From: Hypomesus transpacificus
Taxonomy: Eukaryota; Chordata; Actinopteri; Osmeriformes; Osmeridae
DNA length: 64,000 nt
Assembly: GCF_021917145.1 (NCBI RefSeq)
Contig: NC_061061.1
Coordinates: 10,156,494-10,220,493 of the forward strand
Reading direction: 5' to 3'
Below the pieces are notes generated by a model. It was not told where the DNA came from, did no database searches, and saw only the letters and a list, made by a program, of their open reading frames with translations. A program made the translations under genes and the position numbers. Below are positions 11,385-26,400 of this stretch, one piece after another (within the stretch, counting starts at the first letter, position 1; each line of letters begins with the position of its first letter).

Positions 11385-14300
11385 TATATGGTAAAGGTGG
11401 TAGGTGAAAGTAGCTATTGGATGGGCTCTACCATAAATCATTGTCATTGCTTGCAATAGGTTTGTAGAGAGTACATTAACCAAGATAACAGATGTATCCT
11501 TGATGAGACCACTAGACACAAACGTGTGACCTGACCCCAGGTTACAATCAGTGGAGACAGTTCAACAACACATACTAGACCCAATCCTAAGTGTTCTTCA
11601 TCATCATCAGTACAAGGAATTATATGCCATATGACCACTAAGCACCACTAAATATGGTTACATTAATTTAAGGCAGAACAGATATTTTACTCTCAGAACA
11701 AATGTAATTTGACTGACAGTTCACTAATCTGTCACTCCTGACTGACTGATTTTGCAATCTGAAGCGCATACTGCGCAGTCTGAAGTAGAAAGCAGCCCTA
11801 GCTGTCGGTGTCAATTTACTATTATTTGGGGAAGCACTTCAATTTTGCGTTTAAAAGCAAATAATTGCTCAAGTGTCTTTTAAATGCTTTGCAAGTATCA
11901 TTTCACATGTTATTCCTTCAGAGGCATGATTGGCAAGGACAAGGTCAAAAAAATCAAAATGTTAAATAAAACACTTCATTTGAGGGTCTCCCTATAGATT
12001 TAAGTGATTTTTAAATTAACTTAAATCACACACGGTAAGTAGATGGCTAGTAATGAATGACATTTCGCAATGTCTACTCCTGAATTCGGTAATTTTACAT
12101 GGTATCCCCTTGTAGGCTTGAAATATCCTACTGAAAGGGTCCTAACAACTGGGACCCTTAAAATGAAGAGTTACCCGAAATCCTTAAACAACAAAACAAA
12201 ATCTTTCCAATGTCATGTGTGCCCCATCTCGATAAGGTTTGTATTTTCTAATTATTGCTCACTTCATGGACGACTACTTTCTTACACACAAATATTAACA
12301 GTGAGTTGATAAATACCTCTTGTTCCAATATCTCTCCCTTAATGGAAATCTGGCAGAAGTGTTTTGTACTCCGGAAGCTCGTTATTAAATATGTCAACGC
12401 ATGAGAGCTTCTCTCTAATGAGCAATGAGTGCCCATGGAAGCAGAGCTTGCACAAAGTTGAACACTTGCCATTTTCAATTGCAAAACTGTCAATATCTCC
12501 AGTTGTGTGTGATGTTGACAATAACTAATCTGTTCTACTGACCATGTTGCAAAACATGCATCAACACCATAATTCAGTTCCTCAGGAGTACATTATTTTA
12601 CAGTTAGTCCAACATGTGGTGAATGGATAAACACATTACAACCCTGTTAAAATCTAAAAGCACACCATGACAAGTATCGCTCCAAGGACAGCCAACCCTT
12701 CTTCACAAGATATTTCAAGTTAGCATATTGTGTCACAGCTTCTGTCTCTTGTTATCACTTTGTTACCATTCTCACGTGACTGTTCAGACCTGCTTTGGAA
12801 AAGGGAAACTGTGGTAAGAAAGAGGGGGCCAAGTAATGACAGACCCTGGAGGATGGCGTGCTTCATAATCATTCATCAGGTGTTTCACAGATTCTTACAT
12901 CCAATCTCTTAACACAACACACAGACCTGCATAGTTTTCATTGGCTTGTATCATATCATATTCTGATGTGATTGGGCCTGTTTGCAGTCATTCGTGAAAA
13001 GATTAATCATCTTTGATTTTTGGAGCTTCGTGGGTAGATAGGGAACCCTCTTACCTATTTTCAATGGGTAGTCCTTATTAAAGGGGCGTACGCACTTGAG
13101 AGGTAGAATTCACTATTGACGAGCAGCATTACTTTGTCTAATTAATATAATCAATGATTGCTTGGCCAGTCCAGTGCATCAATTAGTCACTTCTAATGAG
13201 TTTCACAAGTAATTAGAGGTATTACTGCCTTCACTTATGTTAACAGCACACTATCTGGAATCAACAATAAGATCAAACTTATTGATATTACTTTTATTTT
13301 TGGAGTAAATAAATCTATTATCTAATTGGTCAGTAAATAGTTTATAAATACGGTTCCAAAGTTGATCACTAAAGTACTGTATATCAATACTTGTTCTGTA
13401 CCTAGTTGAGCTATTCTTTTTTTTGCTTCATGTGCCACACAAGCTTTGGAATAGTTAAGCTACCTGTTGGAAATACAATCCAATAGATGGCTAACCTTTG
13501 TTCTACATTCTAGGTTAGGAACGGGCGCCTCTAACAGTGTTTTCTTGCTAGTTTAGAGTCCTTGTAGGAGGTATTAGGCTGTTTTATGTATTTTGTTTGG
13601 TGCCTTTCCTTTGTGTTCTGTGGTGTGAAGGGTTAGCTTGACGCTGTTATTTTTAAATAATTAATTAATTCTACTATCTTTGTATTACTACCTTCCAAGT
13701 AAGCTTGTGTGCTGAAACTTACTTGTATTTTAATGCAAAGTGCCAATGTTGTCTCATTGAGTTCCTGCTGTACATTGAACAATCTCTTTATAATTTAGTT
13801 TTTCTGAAACTTTTGTAGCGTACTGTTCTAACCTAACAAATGCTATTGCCAAAGTGCCAAACTTGTATCTAGGTTTGTTTTAAGTTCTGGACTGCTGTAA
13901 GTAGACAGGTAAAGTAGAAACACCTTTTGGTCTTTCAGATTCGTTTTTCCATTTGCATGTACTGTAGAAGTCATGTTCCATTTTTTTCATCAAGTATTCT
14001 GGAAGCTCATTACTTAGCTAAGTAAATCTGTCCCAGATTTAGATTAATTCTTCTGACACAAAAAGTGCCTTTTGCTCTTTTTTTTTATTTGGTGTATTTT
14101 CTGAAAGTAACTCTGACTTATAGATACCTTCCTTTTGGTTCACACCAAAATCAAATTAAATTAGTGAACAAAATGGGAGATGAACAAATTTGGGAACATA
14201 TTTGTTCTGTGGCATTTCACAAGCAGGGAAAAGTTTGTATTAATGTGTGTTGCCACTGGACTTTTACTCTTACCTAAATTGGAGTCTACCATGTATTTGC

Positions 14301-17300
14301 ATATCTTTGGAATTAATTACAGGCCCATTAGTGGGGTGACTCTTTTGGGAGAAGGTACGACAGGTATGGCCGCTTTTTGTCCTCCAAATGCCAAGTGAAA
14401 TGTTTAAACCAAAGAACTGTCGGCACTACTGCCTCTTTTCACAGGGGGATGGGTGGAGGTCAGTAGATGAATTCAAAATCAGGGGGACAGGAGGCACACA
14501 GGATCACACAGCAAGTGTGGACTCTCAGGGACTCTTAGTCTTAGGCTTAGTAGTTGCATCTTTGGCAGGAGGAGAAAATAGAGGAATATATTTACTTCCA
14601 CCTCTTCCTTCCAGCTTCATCCTTGGCTAATCCTTCCCAGACCCTTTGCTAGCACTATGTGCCAGAACGTGTTTCATTTTGCACATAGAACGTTAGACAA
14701 CCTTTGACTTAGTTATCTACTGTCACAGGTTGCATGATAATGCAACCTAGCTCTAACTGAGTGTGTTAAGATGAACTCGCCTAGCTAACTAAAGTTTAAC
14801 CAACTGTAATATTATTTCACAGTAGATAAAATAACAGCTGTTACAATGGAAGAAATACATTTTAGAATCACTTCACAAATGTTCAAACATTATTTATGTG
14901 AATTGTTTTGAAACAAGCAAAAAAAATTGGTCACTTATTTTTTGGCCACAACATATCAAACATTAATACATAAATGCTTTGGATGTGATGCAGTATTCAT
15001 ACATCTGGCACCTGTATTGCTCACCTCTGTCAGGCCCATGGCAGAGACAGATGAATGATCAGAGACATTGTCCTGACCATATGCTCAGAGGAATGGCTGT
15101 CAGCCACCAGGAAACAGGATGATACTTTCACACTCAAATCCAAGAAAGCTCTGTCGCTTTCAACGCAACGTGAATAACAATTGATTGCGCTGTCTTTTTC
15201 AATCAAAAAATGAATTATTTCCAAAGGGTGAAAGCTATGTTCCATATGTATATTAATGCATGGAGAGATGATGTTTATGAATGCTTGATGTTGATGGTTT
15301 AGCAGATACTGCTTTGTTTTCCCCTCAAGCGCTGATTCACATGAGGCATGTATAATATCATGACTGTGAGTGTGTGTGTTTGTGTTTATGTGTGTGTGAT
15401 TGCGTGTGCATTTTTGTTTTTGTGTGTGTGAGTGTGTTTGAGAGAGAGCGGGAGATGATCAATGGCCTGGTAATGTCACAACATTATTGTGACAAAAATA
15501 TATTTCATTTGTTTCATGTGCTCTGAGAAGCTTGGTGAGATGTAAAAGGTGTATTGTTTCACATTAGAATTAAATCCTGCCACTGACATTTTGGGTCAGA
15601 CAATCTGACATCTCAACGCAATCTTTCAGATAAGAAGGGTCACACTATACAGTATGTCACAGAATTCAGTTCTGATGTTTGGTTGAAATACCTGAGGAGA
15701 GATGTACTTCATGTTGTTTATTGCGTTGGAATTCAAATAATATAATTTAGGATTACACCATGACAGTATCCAACATGGAGCCTACTTATATGAGAAAATT
15801 CTGAAAAAATTTCCTCACAGATGGTGATGCAGATACATAATCCATTTGATACCTTTTGACGGAGTGGGTCTGTTGTGACAAATTTGTGGGTGCTAAACAG
15901 TGGTGATATTCAAATGTGATGACGAAACCTGGTTGTGACCTGCAAACTAAGAGAAGTTTCAGATCTCGTTTGGACCCTGCTGGTTTCACATGTAGTCAGC
16001 AGGCAGTCAGATAAATGAAAACCATCCTAATTAACTTTTATATTCTGAGTAATAGCATGTCTATCGTCCATCAGAACATCAAATGACAGCACACCTATTA
16101 GACTAGTCCCATTGAAAGTGGACACACCTTCCTGTCCACATTCTCATTCCTCACCGGAATTACAAGAAGGCCTTCCATAGACTCGACAGTAAATGAGTGT
16201 CAACTGGGCATGTGTAAATCCCGTTATATAGCGTGTTAACGCCACACCCTGCGTCATGAGACCATATCCAGGGCACTGGCTCCTATCAGACAGGTGGAAA
16301 GCCCGGGGTTCGGCATCGCTGGTTCCATTACCTCCATTCTCTAGCGTTTTATAGGCCACTACATGAATGTGCGCCGTAAATCTTGAAAGATGGTAAAAAC
16401 TGATAAACACTCACTGCCTTCCATCACGCTTGCCTCTCACACTCTCCCTTACCTCTCCCGCACTCCTGCTTCTCTTTCTCTACCTTCTTCCCTTTGTCCC
16501 TCTCACCCTCACATCTTTAGTTTGACATTTACTCACATCGGGGAGGAAAGGAAAAACTGCAATGGGGGGAGTGACAGCAGGGTTAAACGACTTGGTAATT
16601 ACCTTCTCTGTTCAGTGGAAACTCACTAGAGAGAGATGAATTATTCCATATGGTTTCATTCAACATCTAGCCTACTGTAGTGCGAATAGGAGGACAAATT
16701 ACAGATAGCTGTATATGTCTTTAACGACAGACTGACCGTAATCACACAATTTTCTCGCTGGCACTGGAAGTCCTGATCTCAGTATTATTTTAGGTTTTAC
16801 TATGCAAATAGTGAACTTGTTTTGGTAGATTGAGTAAAAGGTGATATTTTCAATTATAGTGTGTTAATGTCTCCAAACTTAGAAGCATAGCTACCACACA
16901 AATACAATAAAAGAACCAAAGAGAGCCAAAGAAAGTAAGAAAGTGGATTTTAAAATAACTAAATGGGAACTTTCTTTTCATGCCTAGTCAACTTCTGAAG
17001 CAGATTCTGCTTTAGATTCAACTTCTGTGCTCCCTCAGAGTAGTTGCATGACCACACTCCTAGAAGTAATCTGGGAGCCATCTTGGATGAGTGATCAGAG
17101 CAAGGAGCACCAACACAGGCTGTAATGTCAGTAATGGAATTGAAGTGACCCTGCACGGGAAGTTCATGTTGGGAGAGCCCCCTGACCGCTAGATTAAAGG
17201 CATCTCCCCCTAGCCTGCATCTCAGGGTGTCACTCTCATGTACCAAACAATCATTCTACATCTTAAACGCTTTTCTGGACACTCACATCACAACATTTGG

Positions 17301-18730
17301 TTAGCAAACCACATAAGCATAACCAAGAACAAAGAGTCACTGTATAGCATAACAGTGCTGCGAAGTAAGCGCTACATTTGGAGCCTTGGGAAGATCTTCG
17401 TCATGTATTGACCGACCAAGGCCATAGAGTCCAATGACTAGGTCAGTCTAAGGGGGTCTTAAACTCATTGCTCTTTTCAGTCAATATTGTACGAAGTCAC
17501 CGCCTGGCTTGCCAACCCTGCTAGCATGTACTTTCTAATCTTGCTCTTGTCACCTGTCAAAGACAAGCCTTATCTTTTCAGTGTGGCATATTTTTGGTTG
17601 CTAAGGGAGAGTTTTCAACAAAGATATTTGTCAAAAGGTGTCCAGATAACTTGAAGCGAATACAAACACACACACACTCGCACACACACACAAACACACA
17701 GTGTTTATACACTGTGAAATCCTAGCGAGTAGCTCAAAAATAAATAAGGATACAATAGGTTTTGGTAGAACATCTGTTGTTGACCCTAGTAATTGTTATA
17801 CATTCATCATGATGTCACAATTTTAAGACAATATGTATATTTCACTTAATTTAATTTTGCTAGAAGGGAATGGCTTATGTGGATTTAGCATGAGAGTGGC
17901 TTGAATACGCAACATCTGTTTGCTGGGCAGATTACTGGCATCTGTCTTTATAATTAGGTACAGCTAGACGTTGAATCTGTGACTTTACATAAACGAAAAA
18001 CATATTATGGTAACCTTAGATAAATTCCCAGATTATTTTGGTGTCTCCATCTAACTTTATAAATCAACATGGATCAAGCAGGATATATGGAAACGTATTT
18101 ACCCATCTTCATGTCAAAACAGCCATTTTCAGAACAGAATTAGTGATACCCAAAAACCTGACCATTGACCGTAATTATCTGAAGCAGATGGAGCCCTCAC
18201 ATACAGTAATAGGTTCATTACACTTACACAGTCCGACCAAACCAAAATGAGTCTGACATTTGAACTTGAGAAACATACATTTACAGTATATTTACAAAAT
18301 AAATGAATGCACCATTTCCTGTAATTGTTACCGTACATATTTTGCATAATGAATCACAACAAAGATGGTCACAATTCCAATATCTACAGTACTCTGAGGA
18401 CGTTTTTAGGGTATATTTAATCCACCTCCGAATTGGATTTGAGGTAATCCATTTTGGCCATGCAGTTGCATTAGAGAGTACACCGTCGTAGTAGGCTGGG
18501 ATTATGATTTCTCTAGATTAGCACCATATTACATAATTGTATTCTGAGATAGCAAAATCCTGATTATTTGTGAGATATTATTGTATGATACCTCTATGAA
18601 TGTTGCAACACTACTGAATCCTACAAAAAGGATGAATCCTCATTTCAACCCTTCTACAAAAAAAAGAAAAGAAAGCAAAGAATGAACCTAGGAGAAATTA
18701 GTATTTTTGATGAAATTCTAATTTAGTCAT

Positions 18731-18733
18731 GGG

Positions 18734-18819
<86 letters not shown>

Positions 18820-18831
18820 ATAGAGAGAGAT
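18731..18831. repeat. (GA)n microsatellite
   Basis: An almost pure GA dinucleotide run of about 100 bases with single GG interruptions. Confidence 0.95.
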
Positions 18832-19691
18832 TGGGTTAACAAGGAGGGAAGAGAGTGAGAGAATGAGAGAGAAGGTGAAATGAACGCCGAGCAGAAAGCT
18901 AAGGAAGGAAAGAGAGAAGGTGTGGCAACAGAAGAGGAGGGAAACAGGGAGAGACGATACATCGGTTTGTACATGTCCTCTGTCCTTGAGGGGACTTACC
19001 ATTAATTCCTGAACTAATGATGACAGAGGGAACAGTCTTATTGTCTGACCTCACACATTTGATTAATTTGATTTTACAGCTGGCCAAATAGAGATGTAGG
19101 ACTTACTCACATACAGTCCTAGAAACCACTATAATTTCATGAGTTCAGACTACATCGGTATTAGAGGTAGGGGTTAAAGGTACGGGTTGAAATATTTTAA
19201 GAGCACTTCCCTACAAATTCTTATTTATAAGAATATTTATTTATTCTTATAAATATTTCTTGGCAATGTGATTTTTACACCTGTCCATCCAAAGAGCATG
19301 GCTGGAGAGACTATCCCACCCTTTCTTCCTCTTTTCTTTTTTGTTGTCTTCCCTTCCTCCCTCTTAGTTTATAATTTTGATTTCAGATTTTCTGATGACA
19401 GACCACTTCATTCATTAGTCCCTGTAGTCTCAAACTCTTTAAGGCTCAAGCCCTACAAGGTTATTTGAAGATTAAAAAGGCATATGAGTTGTATCTTAAG
19501 GCTACAATTTACCACTGTCAAGTCTAGAAATCCCTGTGTCAGCAAATTAGCTGAAGTGTACCTTGAATGCCCAAGGTTATGCCATCATACCATAATGTTT
19601 ACCACTGTGATTACACAGGTGAGGAACATACATCTTATATCTTTATGAAGTGTGTTCAACAATCAAATTCTTACATTAATTTAAAACATTT

Positions 19692-19878
19692 ACATTCACA
19701 TTTAGCAGACACTCTTATCCAGAGCGACTTACAGTAAGTACAGGGACATTCCCCCCGAGGCAAGTCGGGTGAAGTGCCTTGCCCAAGGACACAACATCAT
19801 GTGGCACGGCGGGGAATCGATCCGGCAACCTTCTGATTACTAGCCAGACTCCCTCACCGCTCAGCCATCTGACTCCCA
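19692..19878 (-). mobile_element. tRNA-derived SINE
   Basis: Read on the minus strand it starts with an A-box-like GATGGCTGAGCGG and a B-box-like GGTTGCCGGATCGATTCC. A body with TTGTGTCCTTGGGCAAGGC and TGTACTTACTGTAAGTCGC follows, and it ends GTCTGCTAAATG. A second copy of the same family lies at 38.82-38.99 kb. tRNA-derived head plus a LINE-like tail is the standard SINE layout in fish. Confidence 0.85.
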
Positions 19879-20511
19879 TTTAGCCACTCATTCAACCTCA
19901 AGGCATGGTCTCCTCAGATGCTTTGAGACAGCACCCCAACATTACTTTCATTGTAGGTGACGGGCGATGATCCGAGGTTAGATAATCAGTGAGTTACGAG
20001 CCAGGTGATTGAATAGGAGTTTGTCAGCCAGGTAATTTGCTGAGCCCAGACAAAGATGACATAAATCCAAACAGCCGATGCATCATCAGCCACTGACTCT
20101 CGTAAATCTCACCGACGTCTGATTAGCGACACTAACAATGCGAGGTGTATACCACAACATCTTTCATCGTGTCTGTTTCCATGACTTCTTAGGCAGAAAC
20201 ATGTCTATCCCTTATGACAGCATCGGGATGCTTCTGAAGGTGGGAGTTTGATGTCAGGTTAATCCAGGGGTCACACTGATACTAGTGGGAAATTGGTTTC
20301 TCTGAGATCAGAGACACCTTTCAGGCATCACGCTGCCAAGTTTACAATAGGCCAGTGTTACACTGTTACAGTTTGTAAACTATTATATAAACAATTTCAG
20401 ATCAGGTAACATTGTTAAACCTCAGTAAGCAGGTGAACCATTTTCTTATGAAAGTGCTATTGAAAAATTAACTAAGTTTTAATTAATTAAGTAACTTTTT
20501 TAACATTTAAG

Positions 20512-20531
20512 ACTTTTTGTGTACAAAAAGT
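20512..20531. repeat. Short perfect inverted repeat
   Basis: ACTTTTTGT and ACAAAAAGT are 9-base arms around a GT spacer, in gene-free DNA. Such a short hairpin could occur by chance. Confidence 0.6.
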
Positions 20532-20611
20532 GGTTCATTTTCAATCCTTATATATAACAATTAAGTCAATTGTTGCAGGATTGTTACCTCTTTAGTTGTA
20601 AGGCATCCCTC

Positions 20612-20612
<1 letters not shown>

Positions 20613-20660
<48 letters not shown>

Positions 20661-20670
20661 CCTCTCTCTC
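20613..20670. repeat. (CT)n microsatellite
   Basis: A CT dinucleotide run of about 55 bases with a short CCCC interruption near its right end. Confidence 0.95.
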
Positions 20671-21187
20671 GACTTTTGCCACAGGCTTCTCAGGTTTCTT
20701 GCTGGGGTGCCGTTACCGTGAACACCACCTCTGTGGGCTCTGGCCCTGCTTGGTGCCCACCTGGCATTTCCAGCTGCCAACACCAATGTCTGTGACGCTC
20801 ACCAGATGCCCGTGTGGAGACAATAGTCTAGCTGGAAGGCATCTGTGATAGCACCCCCACCAATGCTCTCTGGATTAAAATAAGTGGAAAACATCAAAAG
20901 ATACCAATACTGAATAAATCTTTTAATTGATTCTCACACTACATCTACAACCCCACGTAACGCATGTCTCCTTTTTTCTAATAGCTTTCACCTACGGACA
21001 CATTGACAATGGTGATTCATCAGATGTCGCACATTTGTTACTATTTGGTCTCCCACATCTGATGAAGAACTGTATGCAGTAAGTTTTTAAAATATATGTT
21101 CTCTAAGATCCACATCATCTTCCCAAGCTCCCCTGAGGGGTTAATAGCCTGGGTAAATGACTTCCCTACTGATAAATTGTTTGGTAA

Positions 21188-21205
21188 CCCCCCCCCCCCC
21201 CCCCC
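21188..21205. repeat. Poly-C tract
   Basis: About 18 consecutive C bases, followed within 20 bases by a short CA run. Homopolymers of this kind are prone to length error in assemblies. Confidence 0.9.
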
Positions 21206-22280
21206 GCTCCCTACTCCAAACACACACACACACACATCTAGGACAGCTTTCTGCACAGGCAGCCCAAGAACACTAGAATAGAAGATGCATCTAGTTATTT
21301 CCATCATTATGATCATTATCACAGGCTGCAATCTTCTACCTTCTAGCGCCAGGGCAAAATGGCAGCATCTCCATGTGAGACTGTTATTACAGCCACGACG
21401 GGGACCGAACACTGATTTGATTATTTGGCTCCAGGAGGGAGACCACCTGCTGTTTACCGTATACACCGTTCGCCGTTTTGCCACCCGACAAATTGCTGCC
21501 GTTTAGATTTCACCTGTTATTCAACATGACCCCTGTGCACATACTGACAACTGCACTGAAATCTCACAAAGCCTTGCTTCCTCTATAACCTTGGAAGAGT
21601 GCTGTATTCCATATTGTATATAGGTGCACTTTGGTCAACAAAGGGACAGAGTGACGTTTTGAACGCTTTCAACTAACACACAGACTGTGTGTTATTTATG
21701 CATTTTTTATGTCAACAAAAAACAAAAGCTCCATTGTAGACTGACGCTAGCTGCTTGAGGGGCGCCTGATTTCTCGCCCTGTCTTTCCCACTTTGACCCG
21801 AAGCTGTTTTCCAGAAAGAACCTCAAAGCTCGGTTCGATGATGCAGTCCTTCCTTCTGGTTGTTTGCTTTTCATCCACATTCCCCCGGACTGTCTTGTGT
21901 TGAGAATGAATGTCCCGCAGTCCCACTCATCCATCTCCCCTCCTGTATCAGAGCATCGGATCAGGTGGCGAGTGTGGAGAATAAAAGCACAATGCAAACA
22001 GCGGCCCTCGCTTCGATGAATCAATGCCTTCCCTCCCTCTCCCTTTCCTGCCCCCCTTTCCCCCCACTCCCCCAAGGAAAGAAACCAATTCCGACGAACC
22101 TCGTTGCTAAGATTTAAACAGCGCTGCGCTTTGTGTGGGTATAAACCATTGTGTTTGTGCGTGCGGGTGTGTGTGCTTATGAGTTTATGTATGTGCTGGT
22201 ATACATACAGTAGGGACAACCAGAGTGTTGTCCCTAACACAACGTGCAAATCAATCAGTGTAGAGATACAGAAATGGTAT

Positions 22281-22304
22281 CTGTGTGTGTGTGTGTGTGT
22301 GTGT
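22281..22304. repeat. (TG)n microsatellite
   Basis: Twelve tandem TG dinucleotides, part of a broader TG-rich region that begins near 22158. Confidence 0.9.
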
Positions 22305-23194
22305 ATGCTACATGTAGTTTCACGTGCCAGCTCATGTCAGTCTCCATCCCAACCCCCTTCAGACAGTGATTATAGTCCAGTCCCATCATTGATTCTCCGT
22401 CCCTGTCTCTGATGACGAACACAAGCCAGTAGATCGACCTTTCAGTGGTCAAGAACCTGCCCCGTCTCTGCCTCTTTCTTTCTGTTTGTCTCTCCGTAAC
22501 ACTCTACACACTGTCTGTCTCTTTTTCTCTCTCTCTGTTTCCTTCGCAAACAGAGTCAGATGGGTCGATACACGAGGACAGGTGGCGAGGGTGCTCATGA
22601 TCATGTGAGGTGGATTCGACGCAGTGTCACAAAAGGTGTGATGTGTGTTGCTGACTGCTGACGGCGGCGCTGTACAATGAGTGCCCATGCTTGCAACTCA
22701 ATGTCCATCTTGAAATATGAAGCACACTTCATGCAGATAAACAGATGACATAGTACAAGTCAGACAGATGTTACTGTAATTCTCTTCTCTGGCCTTCCCA
22801 CACAGACACACACACAGCCACTCAGATGAAAAGTCACTGACATAAGTAATATATGCAGTATTTTATGATGGTCGAAGCCCACTGAATCAGTAAGTCAGTT
22901 TTACTGGCTCAGTGTCTATTTCCGTAGTGATATATGTGATCAGTTTCCCTGTGCTTCACTTAGTGCTGTTTTATACCCGCTGTCTGCACAACTGGATAGC
23001 TCTCTCTTTATTCTCAATGGTGTTTCCCTTTCCTTCCACACGCATACACAAACAGAAAGGAGAAACTCCCAACCCAATCTATCTTTAACACACTCCCACA
23101 CACATTCTCGTGTTTTCTTATTTCCAAAGTTAGTATTTCCATATTGCTAAGGCCCTTTGGCCCTGATTTCCTCCAATGATTCATTTCCCAAAAT

Positions 23195-23400
23195 AAACTG
23201 AGAGAAAGTGGAGAAAAAGAGAAGGAGAGATAGAGAGAAGGAAGGGGGGTGACAGATTCAGGGTTAGAAAGAGGGTGACAGAGGCAGGATGAGAGCGATA
23301 GAGAGGGAGAGAGAGCGGGTTGGAGAGAAAGGGAGAGAGAGAGAAAGAGAGGGGAAAGCAGGGGGGGGGCAGTAGAAGCGAGAAGGAGAGAGGAATAGGT
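23195..23400. repeat. Purine-rich GA/GGA low-complexity tract
   Basis: About 200 bases almost entirely A and G on the plus strand. They are imperfect GAGA, GGAGA and GAAAG mixtures plus a G9 run near 23361. Confidence 0.85.
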
Positions 23401-26400
23401 TTCTCCCAGCGAGCAAGCCTCAGTGACATGAGTTGCCTGAGGGAGAGACAGCTTGCTATGGTGAAATGGATACAGAATCGAAAAGCTACAATGACTACAT
23501 TGTGGGGTTCAAAAGAATTCTGTTTTAATCACAGAGTTTCTGGGGCAGAAACAGTGATGGATATTTTTCAATTTCAACCAAAACCGCTGACCTGGGAATT
23601 CTCAAATGGCGTATTTATGCAGAAATGACACTGTTTTAAATGTGAAAGAATGAAGACTGATGGTTTCACAGGGGTCTCATCCACAAATCTCAAACAGAGA
23701 AAACAAACAACATAGCTAAATACGATGAGAGCACTAATACAACATAAAAGTGACCGACAGATTGGAGTGTAATTTTGATTGGGGGTGACATATATGGCCT
23801 TTGCATGTTTTATTATGCATGTGTCTGAGTCCGGATAATCAGCTTTACTTTTACATGTGTTACATAACTATATAATATCATAATATAATTACATGATGTT
23901 CCCAAATGTCCATGTTTCCAAAATTTTAAATCCAATATTTAGCCTTTTCTGTCCACCTGTATGTCCAACAATTTCTTGGAAAACCAAACCACACCTACAT
24001 GTGCCTGAATTTACACAGTTTCCCAAAGTGTTGTGAGTTCTCACAACATTGCACTTTTGATCATTATATAAATATTTTACTTTGCTTTAGACATGGTAAA
24101 AGTCAAGCAGCGTAATCCGTCCTGTTGAGTCAGATGGTGAAGCAATTGTAGCGCGTCTCTAAAAGGTCAACAGACTGCAGTTGTCTGCAATGTTCCGGGC
24201 TCTATAGACAGAACAACAGAAAACATTCAGCAAGAATCAAACCAAACACAAAAGATTTGATTAAAAAGTACACAGTAGTCCAACATCATGGAATGTTTGG
24301 GTACTAGGTCCAACTCTGCTTCATGTGTGCATCAGCCACATATTGTATGAAGGGTATAGAGACACTTTTTCATATCCTAATTGTAAGGTGGCTGATAGAT
24401 ATCCTTTACAATAAGTCATATTGTTGTATTAATGCATTCCACATAAAAAAACATTGATTCACTTTTGATGGGAGAACAGGAAATGCTTATGTAGTTGTTT
24501 CCTGTTTCCCTTCCTGTGAGCTTTCTGGCAGCTGCCACCAGAAGCAGAGTTTGGGTCAGAGGGTCAACCAAACTGCTGCTGATACAGACGTTTTAAAAAT
24601 AAAACAAAGTTTGATGCGATCGGTGAAAGGACAACAAGAAGAAGGGGCCATTTTGAATGTGCGGTGACTAAACACAAAAAACAGAACAGAGGCAGAGGGG
24701 GATTGATTATGTAAATAAGGCAGAGCGAGGGAGGAATGATGGTGTGAAAAAGAGAAAGGAGGAGGCTACAGACATCAATTTAAGGACGAACTGGTGGTGA
24801 CAGAGACATATCAGAGTCATTTGTTTCTTCATTAAGGTACTGTCTTAGTTTACAGCATTGGTGAGGCACTGGAGCAAAGTTTTCACCATTGACATTGACC
24901 GAGAGACACAATGTACAAGTTCATTATGAGACCTTTAAAAACACTGCTCTCTGGGCAAAGTGTTGCAACGTTTTTTAGGTAACCAAGGATTATTATCATT
25001 AATGATCCATGAATGAACAAATTGAAATTCCATTTAGAATCAATTAAGTAAATTGAATTGAGACTACAAACCACATTGATAAACAGAAGTAGGACGTAAA
25101 GATTAGATTTGTCTGGCGAGTGTATATGGCATACATGGCATCTGTAGGTCTCAATGTACTGTACTCTTGCATGTTTCTATCTGTCAGTATGAAAGCGATA
25201 AGGGAATAACTGAATGTCTTGGATGTCTCAAGCACCACTCCTATATGGATTATTATCACTTGTTGATATATTATGTCTTGTTGATAATTATGTGTGCTTG
25301 GTCAGGGATTCACCCTTGAAAAGAACAAATTTAATAATTGCCATAACCAGGTTTTATTTCAATGTCTTGTGACACACCATCATTATGTGTGTGCGTCTGC
25401 ATTATGGGCATGTGCTCACATACACTTCTTGATGCGTGATCACAGATGTCACCTTACATTGTCACCTGGCCTTCAAATCCCAGAACACACCTGACATTGA
25501 CTGACTGGCGGGATTCTGTGTGTAACCTCTGCCTGGGACCCCACCAGTGTTTTGCACACACGAACATCCCTTTTTCTGTGACCACACAAGTGACAAATCA
25601 TTCCTCATGTTGACAGACTGCCATCTTCCCTAATTTCCGGTTGACTGTGTCAACATATTTCGATTCGGCTTGGATTAAACAGACGAATAAAATGAGCTCC
25701 CTATCAATTTTCCAAATGAAAACGCAGGGCGGTTTTTCCCCCCACCTCTCTCTGAAAGGAGATATTTCCATGTATCAAATGCAGACAGTAGTGTGCAGTG
25801 TTGTTATGGAACATAACTCAGGGTACCTGACAACAATGCTTTACACACATGCCAATTGTGTTATACAACATAAACACTCACACCCTATCTTCACACACAC
25901 ACAGAAAAAGACCCGCAGGTTGTCTTTATTGCATCGTTGTGTCCTTTTACCATAACCATATCTGTTATTCAAATGATGGCCAATTGATGGTTAAAACTTT
26001 GTTTTGAGGAAAAGCTCCAAAAAATATATAGTCAGCACAGGCAATCTATACCTGGTTCAAACAGATCCTCCTCCTCGTACAGTTTCCCTTCCTAAAAAAC
26101 ACTCACGTCAGCTGCATTGTCTGCCTGGCCGTTGATGCACATGATTGATGGTAAAGTGTTCAATGCATTTCAATGAGGAAACATTAATTCTTGGGGTTAT
26201 CTGTAAGAGAGAACTCCAAGACACAAGAAAAAACTGTTAAAGGAAAAGTCCAAAATATATACTTTAGGTCATCCTTCTAATGACAATAAGATTCAACTTG
26301 GCTGCCTTGTGGGCCTACTTGGACTCCCAACATTTGGAAGCATGGCAGAGTCACATCTAATAGAATCCATATTTGGAACTTTTAAGGTGAGACTTTAAGT

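Noticed and set aside
20570..20848. Plus-strand frame with CRYREHHLCGLWPCLVPTWH as a possible exon
   Set aside because: It starts in a CT repeat, the remainder matches no family known to me, and no partner exon is nearby.
21707..22249. 180-residue minus-strand frame
   Set aside because: Low-complexity Gly/Glu-rich and His/Thr-rich translation with no recognisable domain.
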